From NCBI GenBank assembly GCA_028710895.1, contig JAQTTH010000020.1:1-64000 (forward strand): a stretch of 64,000 bases of DNA, read 5' to 3'. The notes beneath the pieces were generated by a model. That model did no database searches. It was not told the DNA's origin and saw only the letters and a program-made list of their open reading frames with translations. A program made the position numbers and the translations under genes. The stretch is from Paludibacter sp. (GTDB taxonomy: Bacteria; Bacteroidota; Bacteroidia; Bacteroidales; Paludibacteraceae). This document shows positions 24,681 to 32,573 of this stretch, piece after piece; positions within the stretch are counted from its first letter, which is position 1, and each line of letters starts with the position of its first letter.

Positions 24681-25634
24681 TTAATTAAAGTCCCTAATTA
24701 ATCGAATCTTATCATCCCAATTTGTAGAATTCAGGTTTTTGTTATCTCCACATTTTTCCTGTAGTTTTTTTGCAATTGAGATATATACAATCAATTCTTC
24801 ATCTGAAATAGCTAAGTGTTTGAATATATTTGAAAAATAATCTAACTTATTGTTTTCAAGCAGGTGAATAGCACAGTCAAGACATATACGTAAATTCATT
24901 ATATCATTGTAGTTAAATCTATAAGTAGGGTATTGTGGGTCAATGCTTTTAAATTTCAACGAATAATACTCCATCTCTAATATGTTTTCAAAAAATGAAT
25001 CGCGATTATGAGACCTATTAAAACTTCGGTTATTGAACAAAACATCGTCTAACACCGAAAACACAAGTGGAAAAAGTTTTCTGGCATTTTTACTTTTAGG
25101 GACTGGTAAATCATAGCATATCTCATAAATTTTTTTTGACCTTTCTTTTATTGATTTGATTGAATGGTAGTAATTCATAAAGTCGTTGGCTGTAAACAAC
25201 GTGAATATCTCATTTTCGGGAGTATTTATTTTGTGGCAATTGGGGGGTAAACTAATGCCATTTTTCTCACAGAACCGGACAAACCGGAGCATCGCTTTTT
25301 CGGTGGACAATGTTATTACAGGTACTAATGAATCGGGTGAAAAAAATCGATCCCACGAAAATGTTGGACGATTTGTGCTGAAGTGTGTCCGGATTGAAAT
25401 GGCTGCAACCTGAGTTATTCGAATTGTTGTGTAGCAATAGAAATGCCATCCCTTATCATTTACTGGATTATAATCAAACTTATATGAAATCTCAGCATAA
25501 CCACTTCGATCTTTTTTTGTATCCTTGGGAAGCGAAAAAACCGGCTCTTTCAAATCGGGATTTTCAACATTGAATACATCGAACCACAACACATGTTGTT
25601 TTACAAATTTGACATTTTCCATTATGTATGTCAT
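24681..25634 (-). CDS. Hypothetical protein
   Basis: The 317-residue protein has no signal peptide or membrane segment and I do not recognise its family. The first ~100 residues look beta-rich (G-W-H-F-Y-C-Y-T-T-I-R-I), the remainder alpha-helical and rich in F, N, K and Y. An alternative start is Met5. It lies among other small unknown genes and is preceded by a CGATACAAT-type repeat. AT-rich codon use matches its neighbours, so recent transfer is not obvious. Confidence 0.6.
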   Translation of the reverse strand: MTYIMENVKFVKQHVLWFDVFNVENPDLKEPVFSLPKDTKKDRSGYAEISYKFDYNPVNDKGWHFYCYTTIRITQVAAISIRTHFSTNRPTFSWDRFFSPDSLVPVITLSTEKAMLRFVRFCEKNGISLPPNCHKINTPENEIFTLFTANDFMNYYHSIKSIKERSKKIYEICYDLPVPKSKNARKLFPLVFSVLDDVLFNNRSFNRSHNRDSFFENILEMEYYSLKFKSIDPQYPTYRFNYNDIMNLRICLDCAIHLLENNKLDYFSNIFKHLAISDEELIVYISIAKKLQEKCGDNKNLNSTNWDDKIRLIRDFN

Positions 25635-25670
25635 TTTTAAATTTAATAACTATATAACATTCTAACTCAT

Positions 25671-25751
25671 GCTGCCGCACGAATTGCATCGTGTGGTAAT
25701 ACTACTGATTATTTATTTTCCCACGCGATACAATTCGGGCAGGAGCAAGGG
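25671..25751. repeat. CGATACAAT-type repeat, complete inverted copy
   Basis: GCTGCCGCACGAATTGCATCG... (25671-25696) is the imperfect inverted complement of CCACGCGATACAATTCGGGC... (25721-25751), separated by about 24 AT-rich bases. The arms pair over about 20 positions. The downstream tail GGAGCAAGGG is shared with copies at 26139 and 26948. Confidence 0.65.
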
Positions 25752-25778
25752 TTCTAATGCCTGAATAAGAAGGTCTTT

Positions 25779-26093
25779 TTACCCGTTTTCATGCATAATA
25801 AGTACTTGTTCAATATTGGATCCAAAAGGTACTCCTTTTGAAATCACCAGTAATCTTCTATTATACAGCATAGCTTCTTTTGCCAATAAATAAAAGCTTT
25901 CCGGCCAATCAGATGAATACCCCTCATTTCTACTGCAATTGTTGATTTGAACATGATATTCTTTTAAATTTTGCGCATAACCGGTAAAAACTACCCAATA
26001 GAATTCAGAGGTAAAATCTTTTGACAATTCGTCAATGAATTCCGGTAGAATTTCTTTTCCGGTTACTTTTCCCTGAAATTGATTCTTTTCCAT
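25779..26093 (-). CDS. Small hypothetical protein
   Basis: The 104-residue cytosolic protein has an F-Y-W-V-V-F-T-G-Y-A-Q core and an L-A-K-E-A-M-L-Y-N-R-R-L-L-V-I-S helix-strand pair that suggests an alpha/beta fold. No family recognised. A good ATG follows a 5' AT-rich leader, and repeat elements flank it on both sides (25671-25751 and 26139-26168). It could be expressed alone or with the following phosphatase-like gene. Confidence 0.55.
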   Translation of the reverse strand: MEKNQFQGKVTGKEILPEFIDELSKDFTSEFYWVVFTGYAQNLKEYHVQINNCSRNEGYSSDWPESFYLLAKEAMLYNRRLLVISKGVPFGSNIEQVLIMHENG

Positions 26094-26138
26094 AATTTCA
26101 TAAAATTAAAGAGTTAATAAATAACGTTATTTATTTTC

Positions 26139-26168
26139 TACGCGATACAATCGGGCGGGAGCAAGGGC
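26139..26168. repeat. CGATACAAT-type repeat, single arm
   Basis: CTACGCGATACAATCGGGCG followed by GGAGCAAGGG: one arm of the inverted element seen at 25671-25751. A further trace, GGATGGGAGCAAGGG, occurs at 26955-26969. Both sit immediately after a minus-strand stop codon. Confidence 0.6.
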
Positions 26169-26170
26169 TT

Positions 26171-26872
26171 TTATTTTAGAGTTATCACAATTCCTTTATG
26201 ATCACTTAAAATTCCCTTTTCCACAAATACGTTGCTCTCAATCAAATTTGGTAGAAAATGCTTTGGTATAATAATATGGTCAATATTCTTCTCCAGTTTA
26301 TCGGTGGTGTTTACCAGATTACAGCGCTCAAAAAGATCTTTCAATGATTCCGTTGTTTCAGCATTTATCGTATATTGTTTTTCATTTTCCAGAAAGGATG
26401 TGTTTAAATCACCAACAATAATTAAATTCTGATTCAATGCGTATATCTTCTCACAATCCGCTATACAATTTTCAAGTTCCTTTTTCGCAAAAGGTTGTTT
26501 TTTATACTGAGTTCCTATTATTGTAGCATATATAATAATGTTTCCCAGATAGGTCTCAAACTCCAATGCCAGCGAAGTTTTCGCGTCATTCACATTATAT
26601 CTTTTTACACACGGACTCTTTGAGTAGATGATAGTTCGATAGGCTGTTTCTCCCTTCAAATAGTCGGTATAATTCAAACCTTCATAAATTGTGTTTGCAG
26701 GTATCTGATCAGAGAAATAGTTGTACTTAAAACTGCTAATATTTAGGTCTATTGTTTCTGTCAGAACCAGAAAATCAAAGTCCTGCTCGTCTAACAATTG
26801 CTCAACTTTCTTACAATGGTTGGCCGATGTATATTTTTCGGCCCAATCTATATTGAATGTAGCTAATTTCAT
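26171..26872 (-). CDS. Endonuclease/exonuclease/phosphatase family protein
   Basis: The 233-residue protein shows the EEP fold (PF03372) motif order: F-N-I-D-W with Asn7, L-T-E-T with metal Glu39, I-V-G-D-L-N-T-S-F, and the terminal S-D-H-K-G with Asp224 and His225. These residues form a Mg-dependent phosphodiester or phosphomonoester hydrolysis site. No signal peptide, so cytosolic. Members span nucleases, sphingomyelinases and inositol phosphatases; the short length and lack of a DNA-binding extension leave the substrate open. Confidence 0.85.
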   Translation of the reverse strand: MKLATFNIDWAEKYTSANHCKKVEQLLDEQDFDFLVLTETIDLNISSFKYNYFSDQIPANTIYEGLNYTDYLKGETAYRTIIYSKSPCVKRYNVNDAKTSLALEFETYLGNIIIYATIIGTQYKKQPFAKKELENCIADCEKIYALNQNLIIVGDLNTSFLENEKQYTINAETTESLKDLFERCNLVNTTDKLEKNIDHIIIPKHFLPNLIESNVFVEKGILSDHKGIVITLK

Positions 26873-26977
26873 TTGTAGATTTCTTTATTTCGGATTTGAA
26901 ATCCATTCCACCAACTTTTCTCAGTTAATGATTATTGTATATCCTTGAGGACTGGATGGGAGCAAGGGTAGTAATTC

Positions 26978-27502
26978 CTAACCAAATAATAATGAAGGAA
27001 TCCCCAATCCTATTATTATGCCATAGAAAAGGTCTGCCCATATCATACGCAACGCGTTGAAAAGATAAATAAGTCCGATTATGGGGAATGACACTATAGC
27101 CAATATATTAAAATGTTTAACACTAACTTTGGCTTGCTCGAAAATATTGGTAGCATCTTCGTCGGAAGGAATGGCATGCATACCAATAGACACACCCAAC
27201 CAGACAAGGAAGTATGAAAACAAGTGGTCTATTTCAAAGAATTTCACGGGCAGATAAGCGGGAATGCAAATAAGCAGACACAAAAGAGTATTTACAAGAA
27301 ATGGTCCCATTGAAATCAGAAACGTAGTCGTAAAATTGTCGGTACGTTCATGTTTCACAAACCCCTGAGGATTATCAAATTGAAAATAACAAACTTCAAA
27401 TACAGCTACTTTTCGTATCTTGCAAAAAATCATGTGTGCAAACTCATGTACAATGATTCCGGGGAATGTAAATATCGCAATAATTTTACCGGGTATAAAC
27501 AT
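26978..27502 (-). CDS. Small integral-membrane metalloprotease-like protein (HEFAH motif)
   Basis: The 174-residue protein has about five hydrophobic segments and a zinc-binding H-E-x-x-H motif (His19, Glu20, His23) in the first, as in M50-type or DUF3267 membrane proteases. An acidic S-D-E-D-A-T-N region near 110-118 could supply the third metal ligand. It starts six bases after the stop of the zinc-ribbon/TPR gene, so the two are co-transcribed and may act together at the inner membrane. Its substrate is unknown and activity is inferred from the motif only. Confidence 0.75.
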   Translation of the reverse strand: MFIPGKIIAIFTFPGIIVHEFAHMIFCKIRKVAVFEVCYFQFDNPQGFVKHERTDNFTTTFLISMGPFLVNTLLCLLICIPAYLPVKFFEIDHLFSYFLVWLGVSIGMHAIPSDEDATNIFEQAKVSVKHFNILAIVSFPIIGLIYLFNALRMIWADLFYGIIIGLGIPSLLFG

Positions 27503-27508
27503 AATCTT

Positions 27509-28417
27509 TTAAATTTTAGACCAACCAGTTGGAAATTGTTTTTTGAATTGTTCTCTTCTAATAATCTGCTTTGAATAAATTCTATATTCTATTAGATTCA
27601 TATATTCCTTCATTTGCTTACTTGTACTATCCAATGACATTGCCTTAGCCAGACAGGTGTATGTTTGTGTTTTATATTCTTCGTTTTTCGTTTCAGCATA
27701 CAGGCACGAATAAGCTGATGCTACACCTGCCCATGATTGAGCCTGAGTGGAATCCAAAGCCAGATACTGGTTTGAAGCATCCAAAAATCCTTTATAATTC
27801 TTTTTGTCAAAAAAGCTTCCGGCACGTGCCTGAATGATAAACGATTTCAAATTTACATCGGCAGGAATTGCCTGTTTGTATTTTTCAAACAGAAATAGCG
27901 CTTCCGTGCAACTATCTTTTACCAATAAATCAATCCCTTTGAAAAAACCTGCCATAGCTTTTATATCTTCAACCTCAGGAACTTCAATCACTGCCAAACT
28001 CATCAACCTGCTGGCATTTTCATAGTTTCCATTAACATAATTGGTATTTGCAGTATGAATATGTTCGTAGGCTTTGAAGAATCTTAAATTCCAGATAAAT
28101 CCTATTATTATAATCGCAATTGTGCCGGCAATAAATGCCTTTACCCAGTCGGGAAATACCTGCTTGTCAATGACTTTTTTACATTCTAGACAAATTGGAT
28201 AAATCGAAAGTTTAGGCAATTCTTCACCACCATTGTCGTGATTGCAGTTAGAGCACACTGTGGGGTCTAACTCACGAATCACCTTCTTACCGTTTAGCAA
28301 TTCTTTCTCTTCAAATTCTTTTTCAAAACATTCGATGCAATAAAGAGTATTCTCAACTATTACCATTTTGTTTTGTTCAGCTCTTTTACCGCATATTTCA
28401 CATTTTTTATATCTCAT
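27509..28417 (-). CDS. Zinc-ribbon, single-TM, TPR-like membrane protein
   Basis: The 302-residue protein has eight cysteines in four C-x-x-C pairs (C6/C9, C27/C30, C55/C58, C76/C79), suggesting two zinc-binding modules in the cytosol. One membrane helix (about 93-109) follows, then a helical repeat region (about 115-270) resembling TPRs (A-W-A-G-V-A-S-A-Y... L-A-K-A-M-S-L-D). It is the first gene of an operon with the HEFAH membrane protein six bases downstream. The pairing of a scaffold-like TPR protein and a membrane protease suggests a joint membrane process, which is inference. Confidence 0.75.
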   Translation of the reverse strand: MRYKKCEICGKRAEQNKMVIVENTLYCIECFEKEFEEKELLNGKKVIRELDPTVCSNCNHDNGGEELPKLSIYPICLECKKVIDKQVFPDWVKAFIAGTIAIIIIGFIWNLRFFKAYEHIHTANTNYVNGNYENASRLMSLAVIEVPEVEDIKAMAGFFKGIDLLVKDSCTEALFLFEKYKQAIPADVNLKSFIIQARAGSFFDKKNYKGFLDASNQYLALDSTQAQSWAGVASAYSCLYAETKNEEYKTQTYTCLAKAMSLDSTSKQMKEYMNLIEYRIYSKQIIRREQFKKQFPTGWSKI

Positions 28418-28488
28418 AGTTTATCAATTTTCTTCTACTTCTGCTGAGAGTTATTTGGATTAATACCAATTTTTATAAGTTTGCACCT

Positions 28489-28620
28489 TTGTTTGGCGTA
28501 GTCTCCATTAGAAAGAAGACTTTGCTTTGTGATTCTTTATTCTGTTTGAAATTTAATTCTTACTATGGAAAGCCTGAGTTTCCTTTCAACATGAGTTAGC
28601 CTGAAGACTACGCCAAACAA
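28489..28620. repeat. Dispersed repeat, GTAGTCTCCAT type, copy 2, with inverted ends
   Basis: TTGTTTGGCGTAGTCT (28489-28504) is exactly complementary to AGACTACGCCAAACAA (28605-28620). The 100 bp between resembles 21430-21512. It has the shape of a small non-autonomous element, but I see no target-site duplication. Confidence 0.6.
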
Positions 28621-28673
28621 CCGGATTACTACGTTACTCTTAATGAGAATAATGTTATTTAGTGCTATATTTT

Positions 28674-28762
28674 TGTCTAAACCAAGATTAAACCAAATAA
28701 GAAACAATCTGATTCCAAAATCTCTGTTTTAATTTGATTCATCTGCTTATACAAGTTCGGAC
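28674..28762. repeat. Dispersed GTCTAAACC-type repeat
   Basis: Starts GTCTAAACCAAGATTAAACC and ends TACAAGTTCGGAC; related to 23197-23289 and 20393-20440. The following 28763-29050 stretch is AT-rich with nothing I can assign. Confidence 0.5.
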
Positions 28763-29055
28763 ATTTTACTTTTTGTTTCCAAAGGTAAATAACTTAATTA
28801 TCATAACAATGTCTTTTCATGATTATTTTCACACTAGATTAAAAATTCATATGTTAGCGTGGTTTATGAGTATATAATGAAGGTGTTAGGGTAGGAGAAA
28901 AGAGAATGTTTTTCCAGAAGCTTATTGCTTCAGAGCAGGTTAGTAAGATATCCTTACGCTAAAGTAGCATACCCTTGTAGCAGATAGTTTAGGAAGGTGG
29001 GTTGTTGGTTTATCCTTGTGCAAGAAAGAAACGTCCTTGTGGGGTATGATTTCTA

Positions 29056-29391
29056 TCGGGAACAATTTAGAAAGTATCGGGTAAAAAAAATAATTTGACC
29101 CGTATAATTTCTTTTTGTACGGGAACTATTTTCTATTTGACCCTTCCAAAAAATAATATTACCCGTCAAATTCTTTTTTGTATGGGAACTATTTTGAATT
29201 ATACGGGTCAGAAAAATAATTTGACCCGTATAATTTCTTTTTATATGGGAACTATTTTCTATTTGACCCGTCAGAAAAATAATGTGAAGGGAAAGATTTT
29301 AAATATATCGGGTAATATTTTCAATGTGAAGGGTCAAATAATTTTTATGAAGGGAAACATTTTCAATTAAACGGGAAGGATTTTTGAAGCA
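29056..29391. repeat. Array of 21-bp-phased degenerate repeats, copy B
   Basis: The same core (TCGGG, ACCCG, ACGGG, AAGGG) recurs exactly every 21 bp: 29056, 29077, 29098, 29119, 29140, 29161, 29182, 29203 and on to 29371, sixteen units. Spacer types alternate as in the array at 3262-3576, and orientation is the same. An open frame across it (29095-29370) is low-complexity and follows from the 21-bp period. Confidence 0.85.
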
Positions 29392-29410
29392 CCTGGTCAA
29401 AAAATGAGTT

Positions 29411-30583
29411 TTATTTACGGCATTCGAGTATCACCTTTGTATCGGGAGCCAGTGTGCAGGCAAATAAATACAGGTCGCCGCCATCTTTTAGCTGAAGCTT
29501 TTTGCGTAGTTCCTCTACGCTGAGGGGATAATTGCGTGTAGTGATATTGGCTTTGGAGTTGTTGGCCGATAATTCTTTCAGGTCTTTTTTGGAACTTCCC
29601 CGTTGTTTCAGTACTTCAAATATGCGTCCGGGGAATTCAAGCACTTGTTTATCAGACGTGTATAAGTGCGTATTTTGCTGCAGTTTACGCAGTCCGTAAC
29701 GTGCTGCAATAAGTTTAAAGGCTCCGCTTTTCATTACCGCTGCATTGGGTTCGTAGAGGTATTTCTCCACAGCGGTAGCATAGGTCGCAGCAGCCCGGCT
29801 TTCTTCGTCTTGCACGAAATCAAAGACCTCGTTTTTGTTATTCTTACCCGTGTTTAGTGTGTATATATGCTGCTGGGTGTGCGTGTATTGGTCGAGCAGG
29901 AGCAACACCTCTTTACACTCATTATCTACACTCAGAATATGTATTTCGGCAGTGTTTGGAAGTTCCTTTACGGCAGCCGTTATGTCCATCATGGGCGATA
30001 ACTTAATCAGTACCCGCCTTGCCTTGCTCAACAGCTGTGCCGACAGGGCCGAAACATCCGGTTCGCAGTCGGAGAGGAACACTACTTTTTTTCCTGCGGA
30101 ACTGCGGCGTGCCGGGTCGATAAATACCCAGTCGACCCCTTCCATGCTGCTCAGGTAGTTTTCGGTTTCGGCGTTTATTACCTGTATGTGGGGTAGATTC
30201 AGCGCTCTGAAATTGTGTGTGGCCAGCTCGCAGAGTTCGGCTTGCCGCTCCACGTAGGTAGCGTGCTTAAACCCGCGCGCCATAAAACTGCAATCCACTC
30301 CGAATCCGCCCGTGAGGTCGACGAGTGTATTGCCTTCGCAGAGGCTTGCTTTGTACTTAGCCGTTGATTCAGAGGAAGATTGCTCCAACGAGAGCTGCAC
30401 AGGGTAAAGGATATCGTCGTTGTTATAAAACAGGGGTACTTTGGTCTTTATTTTCTGCATACCGTTGATCTGACGGATAGCCAGGGGCATATCAACAAGG
30501 GGAAACCTGGCCTGCTGCAGTACCAGCTGATGGATATTAGCATCCCTGTTGTCGGTAATAAACTGTTTTGTTTCCTGATTCAT
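29411..30583 (-). CDS. THUMP-like domain SAM-dependent methyltransferase (PG_1098 type)
   Basis: The 390-residue protein has a central class I methyltransferase with SAM motif L-V-D-L-T-G-G-F-G-V-D (residues 87-97), acidic loop Y-V-E-R-Q near 110, and the putative catalytic D-P-A-R-R at 156-160. It is followed by a ferredoxin-like and a C-terminal THUMP-like region (about 285-390). This is the architecture of Bacteroidetes PG_1098-type proteins, thought to modify RNA because the THUMP fold binds it; target unknown. It has higher GC than the surrounding sequence, typical of a conserved core gene. Downstream (29056-29391) is the 21-bp array, with no clear terminator between. Confidence 0.9.
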   Translation of the reverse strand: MNQETKQFITDNRDANIHQLVLQQARFPLVDMPLAIRQINGMQKIKTKVPLFYNNDDILYPVQLSLEQSSSESTAKYKASLCEGNTLVDLTGGFGVDCSFMARGFKHATYVERQAELCELATHNFRALNLPHIQVINAETENYLSSMEGVDWVFIDPARRSSAGKKVVFLSDCEPDVSALSAQLLSKARRVLIKLSPMMDITAAVKELPNTAEIHILSVDNECKEVLLLLDQYTHTQQHIYTLNTGKNNKNEVFDFVQDEESRAAATYATAVEKYLYEPNAAVMKSGAFKLIAARYGLRKLQQNTHLYTSDKQVLEFPGRIFEVLKQRGSSKKDLKELSANNSKANITTRNYPLSVEELRKKLQLKDGGDLYLFACTLAPDTKVILECRK

Positions 30584-30691
30584 GCGCTGCGTGTTTTCGC
30601 CTCAAAATTACGTTTATTTTGTTGAATGAGAAAAAAAGGGAAGAAGAATAGAAAGAAATAGAATGCTTATAGGGTGGAATTGCTGACTTTT

Positions 30692-30850
30692 CATAATATC
30701 GCACCTACGGAGCTAAATATTGGAATGTCTTTCTATATTCTACCATAATTACGTTCCTAACGGAACTTTTAAATCAAAAGCTGCAGAGCAGCGATAGTAT
30801 GGTAGAAAGTAATCAGAACCATTCATTAAGCTCCCTAGGAGCGACATTGT
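30692..30850. repeat. Nested inverted-repeat element, copy 1
   Basis: Outer arms (ATAATATCGCACCTACGGAG ... AAGCTCCCTAGGAGCGACAT) enclose inner arms (CTACCATAATTACG ... CGATAGTATGGTAG) with a TTCCTAACGGAA palindrome near the centre. The second copy at 63585-63753 conserves every arm. The rest of 30584-31261 contains AT-rich sequence and a direct GGGGGTTGGGGGG element at 31227-31260, and no gene. Confidence 0.75.
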
Positions 30851-31226
30851 GTTTAAATAAAAAGAAATGGAACGCGGATAAGGCGGATGAAGCTGATATA
30901 CACGGATAATTTTATTTACTGATCTATTAAAGATTCCGACTTCACAAGTGAAGTCAACTGATTTTCAATTGGAACAAATTATCTGCTATTTACGAAGCAA
31001 ATAAAATCAGTATATACTCTCCGTCTTATAGGTTTATTTAAATCAGCTACTATCCGCTCATTCAGCGATAATCCGCGTGCTATTATTACATTCTTTTTTA
31101 TGTTTTCTTTTGTGGTTTAAATACATTATTTCTTTAAGTGTGACAGGTCTTAAAAAATAAGGTGTCCGAACATACATTCAAACACCTTATTCCTACTATA
31201 AAAACTAATAAAAAACAATCTAAAAT

Positions 31227-31260
31227 CCATTCTTAAGCCCCCTTTAGGGGGTTGGGGGGC
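31227..31260. repeat. C/G-rich intergenic repeat
   Basis: AAGCCCCCTTTAGGGGGTTG followed by GGGGGCTT: short palindrome plus G-run. Variants lie at 31779-31800, 33389-33420, 33911-33940 and 33989-34022. Confidence 0.6.
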
Positions 31261-31261
31261 T

Positions 31262-31675
31262 TTACCACATTAATACCACCCTGAAATCCATACCATCAGG
31301 TCGGATGGCTGCAAAGTCGGAACTTGTAACGTATATATCCATGCCGCCCTGCGTATAATCAAAATCAACAGTCTGTGTCCAGAAATTCCCTGCCGTGTTC
31401 TGATAATGGCGAACATAAGGCAAAAGCTGTTGAGCCGCGCTGTTGTAGTAATATGCAGTCACCGAGCCGGAATTGAAAACTACCGAGTTGATTTCAGGCA
31501 TGGAGAAATGGCAGGAATAATATCGGTTCAGCCCATTACCGTCGGTATGTTCCACCCAATTGGATTGCTTTACGGTGAGATTGATAATTTGCTTTGTTGA
31601 AAGTGGTTCGGGAACTGAATCCTGACATGAAACAACAAGTACTGCTACCAGGAATAAGAAAATGGCTTTTTTCAT
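31262..31675 (-). CDS. Small hypothetical lipoprotein
   Basis: The 137-residue protein has a lipoprotein signal ending V-V-S-C (Cys17). The mature part contains W-V-E-H-T-D-G-N-G-L-N-R-Y-Y, a P-E-I-N-S-V-V-F-N-S-G-S-V-T-A-Y-Y stretch, and W-T-Q-T-V-D-F-D-Y. This looks like one beta-rich domain common in short Bacteroidetes lipoproteins of unknown function. It is flanked by repeat elements on both sides and appears monocistronic. Confidence 0.7.
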   Translation of the reverse strand: MKKAIFLFLVAVLVVSCQDSVPEPLSTKQIINLTVKQSNWVEHTDGNGLNRYYSCHFSMPEINSVVFNSGSVTAYYYNSAAQQLLPYVRHYQNTAGNFWTQTVDFDYTQGGMDIYVTSSDFAAIRPDGMDFRVVLMW

Positions 31676-32117
31676 ACGAATATCTTTTTAATGGTGAATA
31701 GCTGGGAAAACTTTTTTTATGCTTACAATTTCTGTGCCTGAAAAAATGGGAGGGTAGTATGGGGCTTAAAATCATCAGACCCCCAACCCCCAAATGAGGG
31801 CTTGAAGACACAGTCTCTGATATTTACGTAGACAGCTACTAAAATCTATAAGAAAATAGGGGCGTTAGCCCTGCTATCTTAAAAAATATTTTACCTTCAA
31901 AGAGTAAGATGACAGGGCTACGCCCCTTATTTATTAGTTTATATTTGTGTTACGAATATATCAGGGCTAACGCCCCTATAATTGCAATTTTCACACACTA
32001 CCATATACTTCAACATCCCCGAAATATTTTCAACATTAAGTTGCAGAAAGACAAACAACTATAAAAAATATTGAAATTTTCTTGCGTCAACAGACAAAAG
32101 GTGATAATAATTTTACG
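31676..32117. other. Gene-free stretch with GGGGCGTTAGCCCTG repeats
   Basis: Three related blocks occur here: AGGGGCGTTAGCCCTG (31858-31873), CAGGGCTACGCCCCTT (31913-31928) and CAGGGCTAACGCCCCT (31962-31977). The first can pair with either of the others. A C-rich AGACCCCCAACCCCC run lies at 31779. No gene was found in this stretch. Confidence 0.6.
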
Positions 32118-32125
32118 TACTTTTG
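32118..32125 (+). promoter_or_regulatory. -7 promoter box of the riboswitch transcript
   Basis: TACTTTTG fits TAnnTTTG and lies about 10 bases before the start of the cobalamin riboswitch. No convincing -33 element was seen. Confidence 0.5.
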
Positions 32126-32132
32126 TATCCGA

Positions 32133-32408
32133 TTTTGGTATCGAAACAATCTTCATTGATTCGATAAAAAGGGAATCCGGTCAAATTCCGGAACAGTACC
32201 CGCTGCTGTAGACTCCTTCACTAATTGACAATTCACAATTGAGAATTGAAAATTATTGAAAAACGTTTTGAACAACACTTTTGCCACTGGGACCCCTCCC
32301 AGCCTCCCCGAAAGGGAGGAGCTGTTCCCTCCTTTGGAGGGATTGAGGGAGGTCCGGGAAGGCGTTCAAATACGGGAGTAAGTCAGAAGACCTGCCATTT
32401 TCAACAAC
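32133..32408 (+). promoter_or_regulatory. Cobalamin (B12) riboswitch
   Basis: The conserved Cbl aptamer blocks are in order: P1/P2-like TATCGAA/TTCGATA, GGGAATCCGGTCAAATTCCG, GAACAGTACCCGCTGCTGT, the GCCACTGGG box, GGGAAGGCG, and the B12 box AGTCAGAAGACCTGCC. Two variable helices carry long repeat-like inserts: an AATTGACAATTCACAATTGA block at 32221-32250 and a G/C-rich AGCCTCCCCGAAAGGGAGGA block at 32285-32355. A hairpin (TTTTTGCT ... AGCAAAAA, 32410-32440) follows and may be the expression platform. The controlled gene is the lipoprotein at 32574. Confidence 0.9.
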
Positions 32409-32573
32409 TATGTTTTTGCTTTCGGGATTAATAGCAAAAAGGGTCTGAACACTTCACTGTGTACATATTCTTCATTTTTTATTGTTGTCGGTAACGATAA
32501 TTACATCCTGTGCATTGACGTATTGTTTTTTGTTGAATCGTATTTATCTATTTAATAATCAATAATAAAAAAA

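Noticed and set aside
29095-29370. 91-residue open frame across array B
   Set aside because: It is low-complexity sequence generated by the 21-bp (seven-codon) repeat, with no promoter or ribosome binding site, and its twin array opens on the opposite strand.
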